Below are positions 22,026-32,321 of a stretch of DNA of 64,000 nucleotides, piece by piece. Made by a program: the position numbers and the translations under genes. The stretch is from contig CM018687.1 of assembly GCA_009363875.1 (NCBI GenBank), positions 22,203,764 through 22,267,763 of the forward strand, read 5' to 3'. The notes beneath the pieces were generated by a model. That model had not been told where the DNA came from, made no database searches, and saw nothing but the letters and a program-made list of their open reading frames with translations. The stretch is from Mikania micrantha (taxonomy: Eukaryota > Streptophyta > Magnoliopsida > Asterales > Asteraceae). The stretch's first letter is position 1. Each line of letters starts with the position of its first letter.

Positions 22026-23154
22026 TTACAAAGTTAATATTCGATGTTCAACAAATCAAGTGTTTGACGAACAATGAATCAAGAGTACATTTGATCAACG
22101 AATCTAGTATTCCATGATCAACGAATCAAGTACATCTTGTGACAGAATCAGACGAATCAATAAATCATTTTCAAGGGAAAATCTGGGAAATATCAGAGAT
22201 AACATATGCCAACACAACGAATCAAGAATGAAACAAGAAATCCTACATTTCAAGAAGTCCTAGCTAGACCGTTTGATTTGTAGGTCATATGTTTGATGAT
22301 ATTTACAGAATTCCCTAACTACTAAGAACCTTGATTGACAGACTAGTCTACTCGAGTTGACCAAGGCCCAATCATTAGGACTTAGATTTTATTAAATGTT
22401 TATTTATTTATTTAATTAAGCATTTATAACTGTTTCAACAATTGTTGTGGTTGATCATATTGTGTGATGAACTTATGGAACCAACATCGATTTCAAATGA
22501 TTGCAATTACAGGGACAAAGAACAGAAGGATTTTTGGGTTTAATGACAAGGGTAAAAATGCTTAACTATCATTAACAACAGTGTCATATACGGATTAGTA
22601 TGTGGTGGGACGGTGGCTGGGCGGGCGGTAAGTTTGACCCTACATATGCCCTATATATAAGCATACCAATTCGGATATTACATGTGGAGTTAATGAGGTT
22701 AAGGTCTTTACCGAAAGAGGTTTAGAAATCATTTTCAAACTCTAAACTATATGAACTCACCAACCATGTGTTGATTTTATTTTTGCATGACTTCTGAGGT
22801 GACGAACAGGTCAACTAGGAAGCTTATGCTTTTGGACTAGGACTTCAGATAGAAGACTTAGTATTTTTGGACCTGCATATTTTTGGAAACATCATTATAC
22901 AATTATTTTGTATATCTTGTGCAGTAACAAGATAGTTATTTTATGATGTTTACGATAGATTTACATTGTTAAATTATGAACGATTCGGATGTAATTTAAC
23001 TTTGTAATTCTATTCTATTTAGCATTTCTCATTTATATCATGTGCAATATAAACAATCTGATCACTTTGATTATCACTCACGATATCGCGCCCCGAGAAC
23101 CTTCCGCCCGACGGGGACTCCGATCCAACCCCGCCGGCTCGGGGTGTGACAGAT

Positions 23155-23173
23155 TGGTATCAGAGCCATGGTT
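23155..23173 (+). other. Primer-binding site, initiator tRNA-Met type
   Basis: TGGTATCAGAGCCATGGTT three bases after the LTR end. This is the standard primer site for plant chromoviruses and fixes the orientation as plus. Confidence 0.9.
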
Positions 23174-23312
23174 ATAGAGAAATATAGGTCACTTATTTAA
23201 ATTGTTTGGCCTAGACTATAACCTAGGGACCCTGCATATAGAGAAAACAGGACTTAGGAATTTCTTGTATACTGTCTTCTGTATTTGATCATTGCACTAA
23301 CTGATAACTTTA

Positions 23313-24653
23313 TTGGTTATGATCAGAATGTCGCTGAGAAGACAGCCTCCCTTGTTACCTCTACCACCACAAGACTTGGCTCCACACTCCTCAACACCGT
23401 CACCAAATGATTCACCACCGCCACCTCCTCTACCCCCTCCTCCTCCTCCTCTGATCACTCAACCATCTAGCTCGAGCACAACACCGATGATGGATCCTGC
23501 CACTATCGCCATGATGACTTTTCTGAGTAACCAGATGACCAACCAAATGAAGGAGGCGATACCGGAGATGTTCCTCCGTCTCCGCAATGAAATCAACAAC
23601 ACTGGCAACTCATCAGGGGAAGCCAGTGGAAATACTGGAAGTTCATCGCATTACTCCTACAAATCCTTTGTAGGATGTAAACCACCCAGCTTTAGCGGGT
23701 ATGAAAGAGCCGTTGGATTAATCCAATGGATTGAGAAGATCGAGACAACCCTGGACCTCTGCAGCTGTCCAGAACACCACAAGGTCCGCTACTCATCTGG
23801 AACATTCAACAAACTGGCTCTGACCTGGTGGAACGGTCAGATCAACGCTCGAGGAAGAGAGGAAGCTACGGCCATGCCCTGGGAAGATTTCAAGACATTG
23901 CTGAGAACGGAGTTCTGCCCCAAGAACGAGTTACAGAAGCTAGAGGTTGAACTATCCAACCATGTGATGAAGGGGGCTGATCACATGGGGTATACAACTC
24001 GTTATCATGAGTTGGTTGCTTTGGTACCCGACATGGTACCAACTTTAGAGAAGAGGATAGACAGATATGTAGGCGGACTTCTCGTCTGCATTCAGGGCAT
24101 GGTTGTTGCAGCCAACCCTACCACTGTTGACTCTGCAGTGAGGTTGTCTGGAAAACTCACTAATCTTATGGTAGCCTCTGGAGTGTTAAAGAAAGAGGCA
24201 GACACCGGTAAGAACAAGGCAGAACCGTCAAAGAAACCCCACCACCATCAGAAGAAGAAGCAGAAGACCATCAAGAACTACACGATGGCCACACCTCTCC
24301 AACAAGAAGCAGCAGCACCACAAAACCCCAACCGAAAACCCTACACTGGCACGTTTCCTCTGTGTGCCAAGTGTCAATATCATCACATTGCTAACACTCC
24401 CTGCAAGCACTGCACGGGATGTGGAAGAAAGGGTCATTGGGTCCAACACTGCCGAATGACACCTAACCCAGCAGTCAACAACGCTGCTTTGGCTCTCCCT
24501 CCACCAGCTAATCAGAACAACGGTGGATGCTATAACTGTGGCGAATAAGGCCACTTTGCCAAGAACTGCCAGAAGAAGGCTCAACAGGCAGTTCAAGCTC
24601 CTCGTGAAAGAGCCTTTGTTATTGGAGTACCTGCAGCGCGCCAGGACCCGAAT
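23313..24653 (+). pseudogene. Chromovirus gag
   Basis: Starts with a proline-rich N-terminus (PPPPPLPPPPPPL). The capsid region follows (ALTWWNGQINARGREEATAM, then VGGLLVCIQGMV), then a basic linker and two CCHC zinc knuckles. The first knuckle is intact (CTGCGRKGHWVQHC). The second is cut by an in-frame stop at 24546-24548, between CYNCGE and GHFAKNC. The same frame continues directly into protease, so gag and pol form one reading frame as is usual for this lineage. Confidence 0.9.
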
Positions 24654-26835
24654 ATGGTCACTGGTACGTTTCTCTTACATGACTTTTATGCATCCGTTTT
24701 ATTTGATACTGGTGCGGATCAGAGTTTTATCTCTACCAATTTTACATGCCAATTAGTTTCTATAGAGGAACAGTTAGATTCCCCTTACATTATAGAGGTA
24801 GCTAACGGAAAGCAGATTACAGTTAGTACAATTTATTGAAATTGCCCATTGACACTCAATGGTCATACATTCACCATCGATTTGATACCGATGGAGTTGG
24901 GTAGTTTCGACATCATTGTTGGAATGGATTGGCTTTCTTCTAACCAAGTGGAAGTCATTTATTCTGAAAATTTGCTTCGAATTCCATTGCCGAGTGATCT
25001 CGTGTTGGAAGTAAAAGGGGATCAAGCAAAACGTAGTGTCAAAATCATCTCTTGCATAAAAGCGCGTAAGTGTCTACAGAAACGGTGCGTTGCATTCCTG
25101 GCTCATGTGGTGGAGAAGGAGAAGGACAAGACAAAGATTCAAGATGTACCGGTTGTGAAAGAATATCCGGACGTGTTTCCTGAAGACCTGCCAGGTTTGC
25201 CTCCCGTGCGACCGGTAGAGTTTCGAATCGACTTAGTTCCTAGACCAACTCCTGTTGCTAAATATCCTTACAGGTTAGCACCTTCAGAGATGCAGGAATT
25301 GTCTAATCAGTTGCAGGAGCTACTTGACAAGGGTTTCATCAGACCGAGCTACTCACCATAGGGAGCCCCGGTCTTATTCGTGAAGAAGAAAGACGGATCG
25401 TTCAGAATGTGCATAGAATACCGTGAGCTGAACAAACTAACCATCAAGAATCGGTATCCATTGCCGAGGATTGATGATTTGTTTGACCAACTGCGAGGAG
25501 CGCAATACTTCTCAAAGATTGACTTGAGGTCTGGATACCATCAGCTTAGAGTTCAAGACGAAGACATACCGAAGACGGCATTCCGAACAAGATACGGGCA
25601 TTACGAATTCATGGTGATGCCTTTCGGATTGACAAATGCACCAGCGGTTTTCATGGATCTCATGAACCGAGTGTGCAAGTCGTATTTAGATCAGTTTGTC
25701 ATTGTCTTTATAGATGACATATTGATTTATTCCAAGAACAAAACAGAGCACGAGCAACACCTCAGGAAGATCTTGGAGCTGTTGAGGGAAAAGAACCTCT
25801 ATGCCAAATTCTCCAAATGTGAATTCTGGCTAAGAGAAGTTCAATTTCTGGGACATGTAGTCAACAGCGAGGGAATACACGTGGATCCTGCCAAGATCGA
25901 GGCGATAAAGAATTGGGACACTCCGAAGACACCGACGGAGATACGGTCTTTTCTGGGATTGGCGGGTTATTACAGAAGGTTTATCTCAAACTTTTCTAAG
26001 ATAGCCTTGCCACTCACCAAACTAACTCAGAAAAGTGAACCGTTTGTCTGGGAGCAGAAACAAGAGGATGCTTTTCAGACCATGAAACAGAAGTTATGTA
26101 ATACTCCAATCCTGTCTCTTCCAGAAGGATGCGATGACTTTGTTGTGTACTGTGATGCTTCCCATCAGGGGCTTGGTTGTGTATTAATGCAACGGGACAA
26201 AGTTATTGCTTATGCCTCAAGACAGTTAAAGATTCATGAGAAGAACTACACTACTCATGATCTTGAACTAGGAGCAGTAATCTTCGCCTTGAAGATTTGG
26301 AGACATTACTTATATGGCACCAAGTGTACCATATTCACTGATCACAAAAGTCTGCAGCACATCTTTGATCAGAAGGAGCTCAACATGCGACAACGCCGTT
26401 GGGTTGAACTTCTGAATGATTATGATTGTGTGATCAAGTACCATCCGGGAAAGGCGAACGTTGTAGCCGATGCCTTGAGCCGGAAGGAACGGGTCAAACC
26501 CCTACGTGTTAGAGCAATGGGGATAACCGTGCAGACCAGTTTAAGTGACAAGATTATTCAAGCACAACAAGAAGCACTTGACCGAGGTAATCTGAAGAAG
26601 GAACTTAATTGTGGAGCGGAGAAACAGTTCGACACGAAGCCTGATGGAATGATCTACTACCGGGAACGTATATGGGTCCCGGCGGTAGATGAATTGAGAA
26701 AACTTATCTTCGATGAAGCACACAAGACTAAATACTCTGTTCATCCAGGCGCTGATAAGATGTATCAAGACTTGCGTGGATTTTATTGGTGGCCAGGAAT
26801 GAAGAGAGACATAGCCGAATACGTCAGTCAATGTC
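24654..26835 (+). pseudogene. Chromovirus protease, RT, RNase H and truncated integrase
   Basis: Same frame as gag. Protease shows LFDTGADQSFIS near residue 20; RT shows YRELNKLTIKNRYPLP and an intact FIDD active-site loop near 25707-25718; RNase H shows DASHQGLG. The integrase zinc region (HPGADKMYQDLRGFYWWPG) is cut off at 26835 by the SIRE LTR. Two further in-frame stops lie at 24837-24839 and 25359-25361; both fit single transitions (CGA to TGA and TGG to TAG). Otherwise the frame is open for 3.5 kb, so decay is modest. Confidence 0.9.
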
Positions 26836-27116
26836 TGTAGGACCAAGATTGATCTCGGAAACAACACGAAATCAAGAGAAATCTGCTCTACAGCCTCTGG
26901 AATAGTGCGGAATCCTATTCCAGGGTTTTCCAATCGGAACCAACAGCAACCGTGGTGATTCGAAGGTAAGAGATGAACGTTTGAGTGAGAATCGAACACC
27001 ACGAGCTATGAATCGAACTTGGACAGCAAGAAACTCTCAAATCTTCAAGGGTTTGACACTGGAGCACTCAGAGAAGAATGAGGGTTCTCAGAAGTTAGGG
27101 TTGAAATGATTTTGGA

Positions 27117-27131
27117 CTTATATATATAGGC
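27117..27131 (-). promoter_or_regulatory. Candidate TATA box of the SIRE-1 LTR
   Basis: CCTATATATAAGTCC on the minus strand, placed just downstream of the CATTCGGCGAATG array. The arrangement matches the Athila LTR. Confidence 0.6.
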
Positions 27132-27139
27132 AGTAGACA

Positions 27140-27310
27140 TTCGGCCGAATTAGAGGCCGAAACAACTCATTCGGCGAATGACTCTGTCGAATAGGTAATT
27201 CAGTCGAATGAGTCATTCGGCGAATGACTCATTCGCTGACTATAGTCATACTCTAGTTACATTCGGCGAATGACTTCATACGCTAGAGTCATTCGGCCGA
27301 ATGAACAATA
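27140..27310. repeat. CATTCGGCGAATG palindrome array in the SIRE-1 LTR
   Basis: At least five dyad words of the type ATTCGGCGAAT or ATTCGGCCGAAT plus half-sites such as GTCGAATGAG, within 170 bp. The same motif recurs upstream of and inside the intron before the extra gene. Confidence 0.9.
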
Positions 27311-27466
27311 CTCATACTCAATTACTTAATTAAATCAAATCAAACAATCATATAATCAATATTAAACATTAAGAACGATGAATAAAGACAACTTCCATTA
27401 ATATAACTTTAATCTTTACATGATGAATGGTACAAAATTGAACTAGGGACATTAGATGCATCAACA

Positions 27467-27480
27467 AACTCCCCCTTGGA
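27467..27480 (-). other. Polypurine tract of SIRE-type element 1
   Basis: On the minus strand this reads TCCAAGGGGGAGTT directly before the 3' LTR. The extra gene's last stop lies only a few bases upstream in the sense direction. Confidence 0.85.
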
Positions 27481-27486
27481 CCTAGT

Positions 27487-30400
27487 TCAGCTTTTGGAAG
27501 TGTCTTTCTTGAAATATTTCTCAATGATAGCTTTCCAGTCAGCTCCAGCATGAACCTTTAAGCATATGCAGATTCAGATCACTCTCATGAACTGAAGTGC
27601 CTGTTTCATGTCCTGTACATCAAAGAAAATCTGATGACGATACAGTGCTATAACATCTTTGTGGGACAAGTTTGTCAACCACATAGGCTCAAAAATCCTC
27701 ACAGTCTCCCATTTCTTGTCCTTGCATAGAACAATCACTGCTTCTCCAGTACGACCGTCGTAATACCACCATCGGAAGCCTTCCATAAAATCTTGACGCA
27801 TCTTCCGTAAAGGAATCTTCTTCAAGACTTTAGGAGGAAGCCACTTCAGGATAACTTTATGTTTCCGGGTGTCTCCATCAATCTCTGGAAGATAGTAACG
27901 TTCAGGCTGTTGAGGTTGGAAGTTCACCCACCGCTTTCGGTACTCGTACTGGATCTGTCGAGAGAACCAAGCAGACATCCCCAAATCTTCACTGTATAGC
28001 ATCTTTAGACGTGCTAATTGATTCACTTCAAAGCCTGGCAACGTCTTAAAGTCATGGGGATGCTTGAAGTAATCTATTCCTCTCTCTCTTTTCACTGCAT
28101 AACATCCAAGGTCGTGGAAGTATGCCCAGCTAAGAATTTGACCTCCAAACTTATAGCCTTTGGTCCTGTAAACCTTCTTGTGAGTAGCTGGCATCTTCTC
28201 CGTACTCTGTTTCTTCAGGACCACCCAATAGGCCGCCCACTCTTCTTTTCTTTTCTTCTGATCATCGGCTTCAGACTTGCTTCCTTCTACTTGTTCTTCT
28301 AGGTATCTGACCAGAAGATCCTCTGTGGCTTGATCAAACTGGTCAGTAAATGTAGGCAGCTCATTCTCAGCCGATGTATACTTTGGATACTCCTCATCTG
28401 TAATATCCTCCAGAATAACCACGTCAATGTCATCAAAAGGTTCTGGATCAAGCTCATCAAAAACAGGAAGAGAGGTATCGTCAGTGATAACCTCATCAGG
28501 ATTTAACCTGAATAGCTCAGCTATTTGTTCCTTAGTAAGGCAGTGAATGATCTCTCCCTCCTCCTTGTCGTAGCTAACCGAGTGCTGTATAATGCCTTGA
28601 GCATCTAGAATCATAGTGAGAGTCTCGTCCAGCTGACGTCTCACAGGCACAACTTCTACTTCCTCAGTTGCTTCAGGTTCAGCTGTCTTTGAGGGAGACG
28701 AAGGAGGAGGAGCCTGTTTCTTCTTATCATTAGCCTTCTTGGACCGGATCTCCGATGTAGAAGGGGCTTGATCATCATCGTCGTCATCATCATCAGTGCT
28801 AGATGAATCAGAAGGCCCACTCCCAGATCCGTCCTTATCCTCATCACCAGACTCATCATCTTTGTCTGAGTCTTCATAATCCACCTGTTCCTCCTCAGAC
28901 TCTTCTTCTTCTTCTTCTTCATCTTCATCTTCCTCCTTGTCTGATTCATCGGAACGAGCAACAGAGCCTTCAATCCTGGGAGTACTATCCTTGAGACTGT
29001 CAATCTGATCTGCTAGTTTAGCATTCTCAGTTTCCAAGGATAGTATCCGATCTCTGAAATCAGTGACAGTTAAAGCCAACTGATGATGTTCGTCAATATA
29101 TGTCAGCAGCTGCTACTCCTGTTGAGCAGAACGAGCACGGAGATCAGCCCTCTGATCAGCAGCCTGAAGAAGCAGAGTATCCTGCTCTTCTACCCTCTTG
29201 GTGAGCTGGGCAATAACTAACTCCTGCTCTCTGTTCTTCTTCTCCTGCTCTAGGCTCCTCTCCATCAATCGAAGTACCATACTGTTCAGTGTGCTCAACT
29301 GATCAAACACTGAAACAGTAGGTAAAGACATATCAGCCCGTGAGATGGAGGGACCAGCAGATGCATTAGTAAAAATAGGGGCTTGAGACACAGAGGTGGT
29401 CAGAGGGGCAGTAGTGGCATGAACATGAGTTGCCCTTGACCTGGTCAGTGAAGAAACTGAAACAGCTGCTACTGATGTAACAGAAGTTGTAGCAGCTGCT
29501 GTCAGTTCTGACCTTCTCTGAAACGAGAACCTCGACCTCTTTCCTCTCCCTGCTCCAGAGGATGTAGGCTGAAAAGCTGCAGCAGATATCATCACAGTAA
29601 CAGGTGCGGAAGACCGGGGTGAAGGAGATAAATCAAACTCTGGAATAAACAAGGGATCAGTAATCTCCTCCATCTCTTCTTCACTCCTCTTTCTCTTACT
29701 CATCTCCATCTTTCCACCTTCCATCACTTTCTCAAACTCATCATCCTGAGTCTCTTCAGAAACAGAACTGTCAGCCTCACCAGCACCAGCCTCACCCTCA
29801 TCTTCACTTGAGTCCTCTGACTCATCTTCAACTACTACAGATGTAGTGAGTGTAGTATCAAGAGAAGTAATCACTGTGGAGGTAGTACTAGTCAAGAAAT
29901 CCAGCTCCATCAGTGAATCAATATCAACCTCCTCTTCATCTGCAGCTCTAGAGGTACTGACTGCAGCATCAGCAGTAACATCAATAGTCTCAACCTGTGC
30001 AACAGAAGTCTCATCAATTGTGCTCATGACCACAGTGCTCACACCTGCACCACCAGCATCACTTGCACCTGCACCTGCATCACCAGCACCAATCACACCT
30101 TCCCCTGCACCACCAGCCCCTTCATCATCATCATCATCATCATCTACACCATCATCAGGTACAATAATATCCTCAACATCTGAGTCAGAATCGTCATGTC
30201 TCCATCTACGACCAACGGGAGCTCTGTAATCTGGCCTAGAGAGATGACCAAATAAAGATCGAGATGCTGGTTTCCTCTCCTTGCCTCTATATGACATCAC
30301 CCTATTGAGGGTGAGGTCATTCATGTGTTCCAGCTTGATGACATCAGCATTAATCTTTGGTAGATCAGGTAACTGAGCATCGATCAACTGCTGCAGAAAC

Positions 30401-31001
30401 CTGGGATACATCAGGAACTTCTTGTCTCCCTTCAGTGTCACATTCTCCTTCATGTGAGAGAAAACCATCTCAGAGAAGTTGAATGGTCTGTTCAGCACCA
30501 GGGCAACAAAAGCACACTAGATTGTCTCCCGCATGTCATCGAATCCTCCTCTTCTGGATCCTAGACAGTGAATCAGTACGTGAGTAAGGTACTTGAATTG
30601 CGGAGACATGTATGCTTTGTTGAGAATTTCCGCTCCAAGATCACCTTCGTACTTGCACCTCATAAAGCAACCACGAACTAGATAACGGTCCAGCAGATAG
30701 GGCTAATCAAGTGTATCCTGGAAACAAAAAAACCCTCCTGATATGCTCAGCTGACACAACAACATCATGTCCAAGAACTTTCCCTCTGATCACTGGAGGT
30801 TCAGACTCGCAATCTATATCAGCAGAGGACCAGAAATCCTGCTGATGAGAACGATATGGCACATGCACAGTAGATATAGCAGCAAAGATCCTCGAACGCC
30901 TGAGTAAAGTAATAATCTCAGTGTAGTGCTTGGCGTTCGGAGTGTCAAGATCCAAGTGAGCACAAATGTTGTTCTTCGTCACAGATTTGAATCCAGCCAT
31001 T
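27487..31001 (-). pseudogene. SIRE-type env-like extra gene 1
   Basis: Extra gene of a SIRE-type Copia element. It starts MAGFKSVTKNNICAHLDL at 31000, one base after a candidate splice acceptor. The N-terminal domain (LLRRSRIFAAISTVHVPYR) and the next block (RCKYEGDLGAEILNKAYMS, then LNRPFNFSEMVFSHM and KFLMYPRFLQQLIDAQ) are hallmarks of this family. A long low-complexity part rich in D, E, A, S and T, a coiled-coil-like stretch near 29100-29280, and a conserved C-terminal block (FRWWYYDGRTGEAVIVL, FEPMWLTNLSHKDVIALYRH) follow. A frameshift near 30707 and stops at about 30705, 30519, 29115 and 27574 break it. No signal peptide or membrane helix is evident, so the envelope label is historical. 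Confidence 0.8.
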
Positions 31002-31518
31002 CTGAAAATCATATAAAGACATGTTAGAACAGTTCACATAACTTAAAATGTTGAAATCAGATCAAAATCAGAACTCAGAATTATTTCAGACTGATATGCC
31101 GAATGACATTTAATTTGGCGAATGAACACATTCGCCAAATGAGTCATTCTCCGAATGAACTCTATTTGCCGAATAGAACACATTCGCCGAATGAAAGTGA
31201 AAGAATGAGTCATTCGTCGAATGAGTTTCATTCACCGAATGAGTTTCATTCGCCGAATGAGACATTCGCCGAATGGCGTCATTCGGCTGAATTTGAAATT
31301 TAAACCCTTGATTATAAAAAATTCAAATCAGTCAATAAAACTCATATATCCATGTTCAGAAACAGCCGATTAACAAGTTCAAAACATGCCCAAGTTTGGT
31401 TTAAGTCCTTTTTGACCATTTATTTTAAGGGTGAATCAAGAAACCCTAAAACCCTAAGATATGATCTGATTTTGATGATTTCATGGTTGGAAATTGATGA
31501 TATTCGTTCCCCAAGTAC
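31002..31518 (-). other. Candidate intron before SIRE-1 extra gene
   Basis: In the sense direction a donor CAG|GTACTTGG lies at 31519/31518 and an acceptor ATTTTCAG ends at 31002, giving a 517-nt AT-rich intron. It holds a block of the CATTCGCCGAATG motif. The start codon follows directly. Its size and content match the predicted introns of the Athila element and SIRE-type element 2. Confidence 0.55.
31093..31290. repeat. CATTCGCCGAATG array inside the candidate intron
   Basis: Ten or so dyads and half-sites (CATTCGCCGAATGA, CATTCACCGAATGA, CATTCGTCGAATGA). Small ORFs on both strands here simply read the repeat. Confidence 0.9.
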
Positions 31519-31639
31519 CTGAAATGAAATAGAACAAGATTATCAGAGGCTGGGTGAAGATCAAACACTAGAAAGAGGATCGAATGAGAAAGAGTGAGGT
31601 TCGAGCGAAAGTCACACACAGTTTAGGCGAAAGAGGATA

Positions 31640-31925
31640 TTTGGTCGAATGAGTTTCATTCGGCCGACAGACTGTATAAATAGCGTTGCTCATTCGCCGA
31701 ATGACACAGGCGAAAGGTCGGATGAAATTCAAACACATTCCCCGAATGTGATTGACGAATGAGACATTCGTCACTACTCATTTGCCGAATGTGAATGTCG
31801 AAAGAGACATTCGACACAACTCATTCGCTGAATGAGACTTACTTTGTATGATTGATTTGGTCGAATGACTCATTCGCAGAATGAGGTCATTCGGCCGAAT
31901 GAATTAAGCTCACACCTCATTCGTG
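31640..31925. repeat. CATTCGSCGAATG array upstream of the extra-gene leader
   Basis: About ten dyads (CATTCGGCCGAATG, CATTCGCCGAATGA, CATTCGTGCGAATG and variants). A TATA-like CTATTTATAC on the minus strand lies at about 31674-31683, before a leader of roughly 130-150 nt that ends at the splice donor. This makes a second promoter-like unit inside the element. Confidence 0.8.
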
Positions 31926-32321
31926 CGAATGGGAAATTTTAACACCCAAAACACAAACTTTTTCAATATTTAACATTTTGAACATCAAAATTGTAAAAAT
32001 TATGAAGATATGTCTGGTTAGTTCAGGATTCAGATGTGACAGACATCTGAGCCTACAAATGATCATCTAAACTAAAATTGAAAATAGAAAATATTTTTGT
32101 ACTTTTCTGAAACAAACTTACAACTGTACAACTAGTAACTAAAGACAAAGAAACACATGTTTTTGTGAAACGCCTATTGAAAAGATAACACTTGCATCTA
32201 ATCACATCACATCATCTTCAATGAGCTTGTTGTCATTATAGTTATTACTAGATGTTGTGATTTGATTCTATATTTGTTTTTTGGTTGTATGGTTTCTCGT
32301 GGTTTCTGCTTAGCATTTTTA
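31926..32321. other. AT-rich stretch up to the rearrangement breakpoint
   Basis: No gene recognised. Presumably this is spacer upstream of the extra gene; similarity to chromovirus pol begins abruptly at 32322. Confidence 0.4.

Larger units (their letters stand above)
19195..23151 (+). repeat. 5' LTR of the left Tekay-like copy
   Basis: TGTAACATCAG... to ...GGGGTGTGACA. Landmarks in order: conserved CGTATAGGTGACGATCTG near 19520; a CT-rich start-site region near 19900; a candidate splice donor TTGAG|GTAAAT at 20084/20085; a CGAACC array; 45-bp tandem repeats; one copy of a TATATATAAG-containing module at 22545-22735; and a GC-rich end. Family assignment rests on the pol it precedes. Confidence 0.9.
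26836..27466 (-). repeat. 3' LTR of SIRE-type element 1
   Basis: In the sense direction it begins TGTTGATGCATC and ends TTGGTCCTACA, with TG and CA termini. A palindrome array (27140-27310) is followed, in the sense direction, by a candidate TATA box at about 27117-27131 (CCTATATATAAG). Confidence 0.85.
26836..32321 (-). mobile_element. SIRE-type Ty1/Copia element 1, 3' half
   Basis: Minus-strand remnant ending in a 631-bp 3' LTR at the left. It contains the extra (env-like) gene, its upstream intron and control region, but no gag, pol or 5' LTR. The LTR edge interrupts chromovirus integrase cleanly at 26835/26836. The other edge near 32321 is a rearrangement breakpoint where sequence passes directly into the middle of the second chromovirus RT. 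Confidence 0.8.

Noticed and set aside
21890..22117. Repetitive 75-codon ORF
   Set aside because: It is a by-product of a 45-bp tandem repeat whose unit length is a multiple of three.
29846..30229. Plus-strand S/T/P-rich ORF opposite the SIRE-1 extra gene
   Set aside because: It is the shadow of acidic D/E/A codons on the minus strand, which has family-level similarity.
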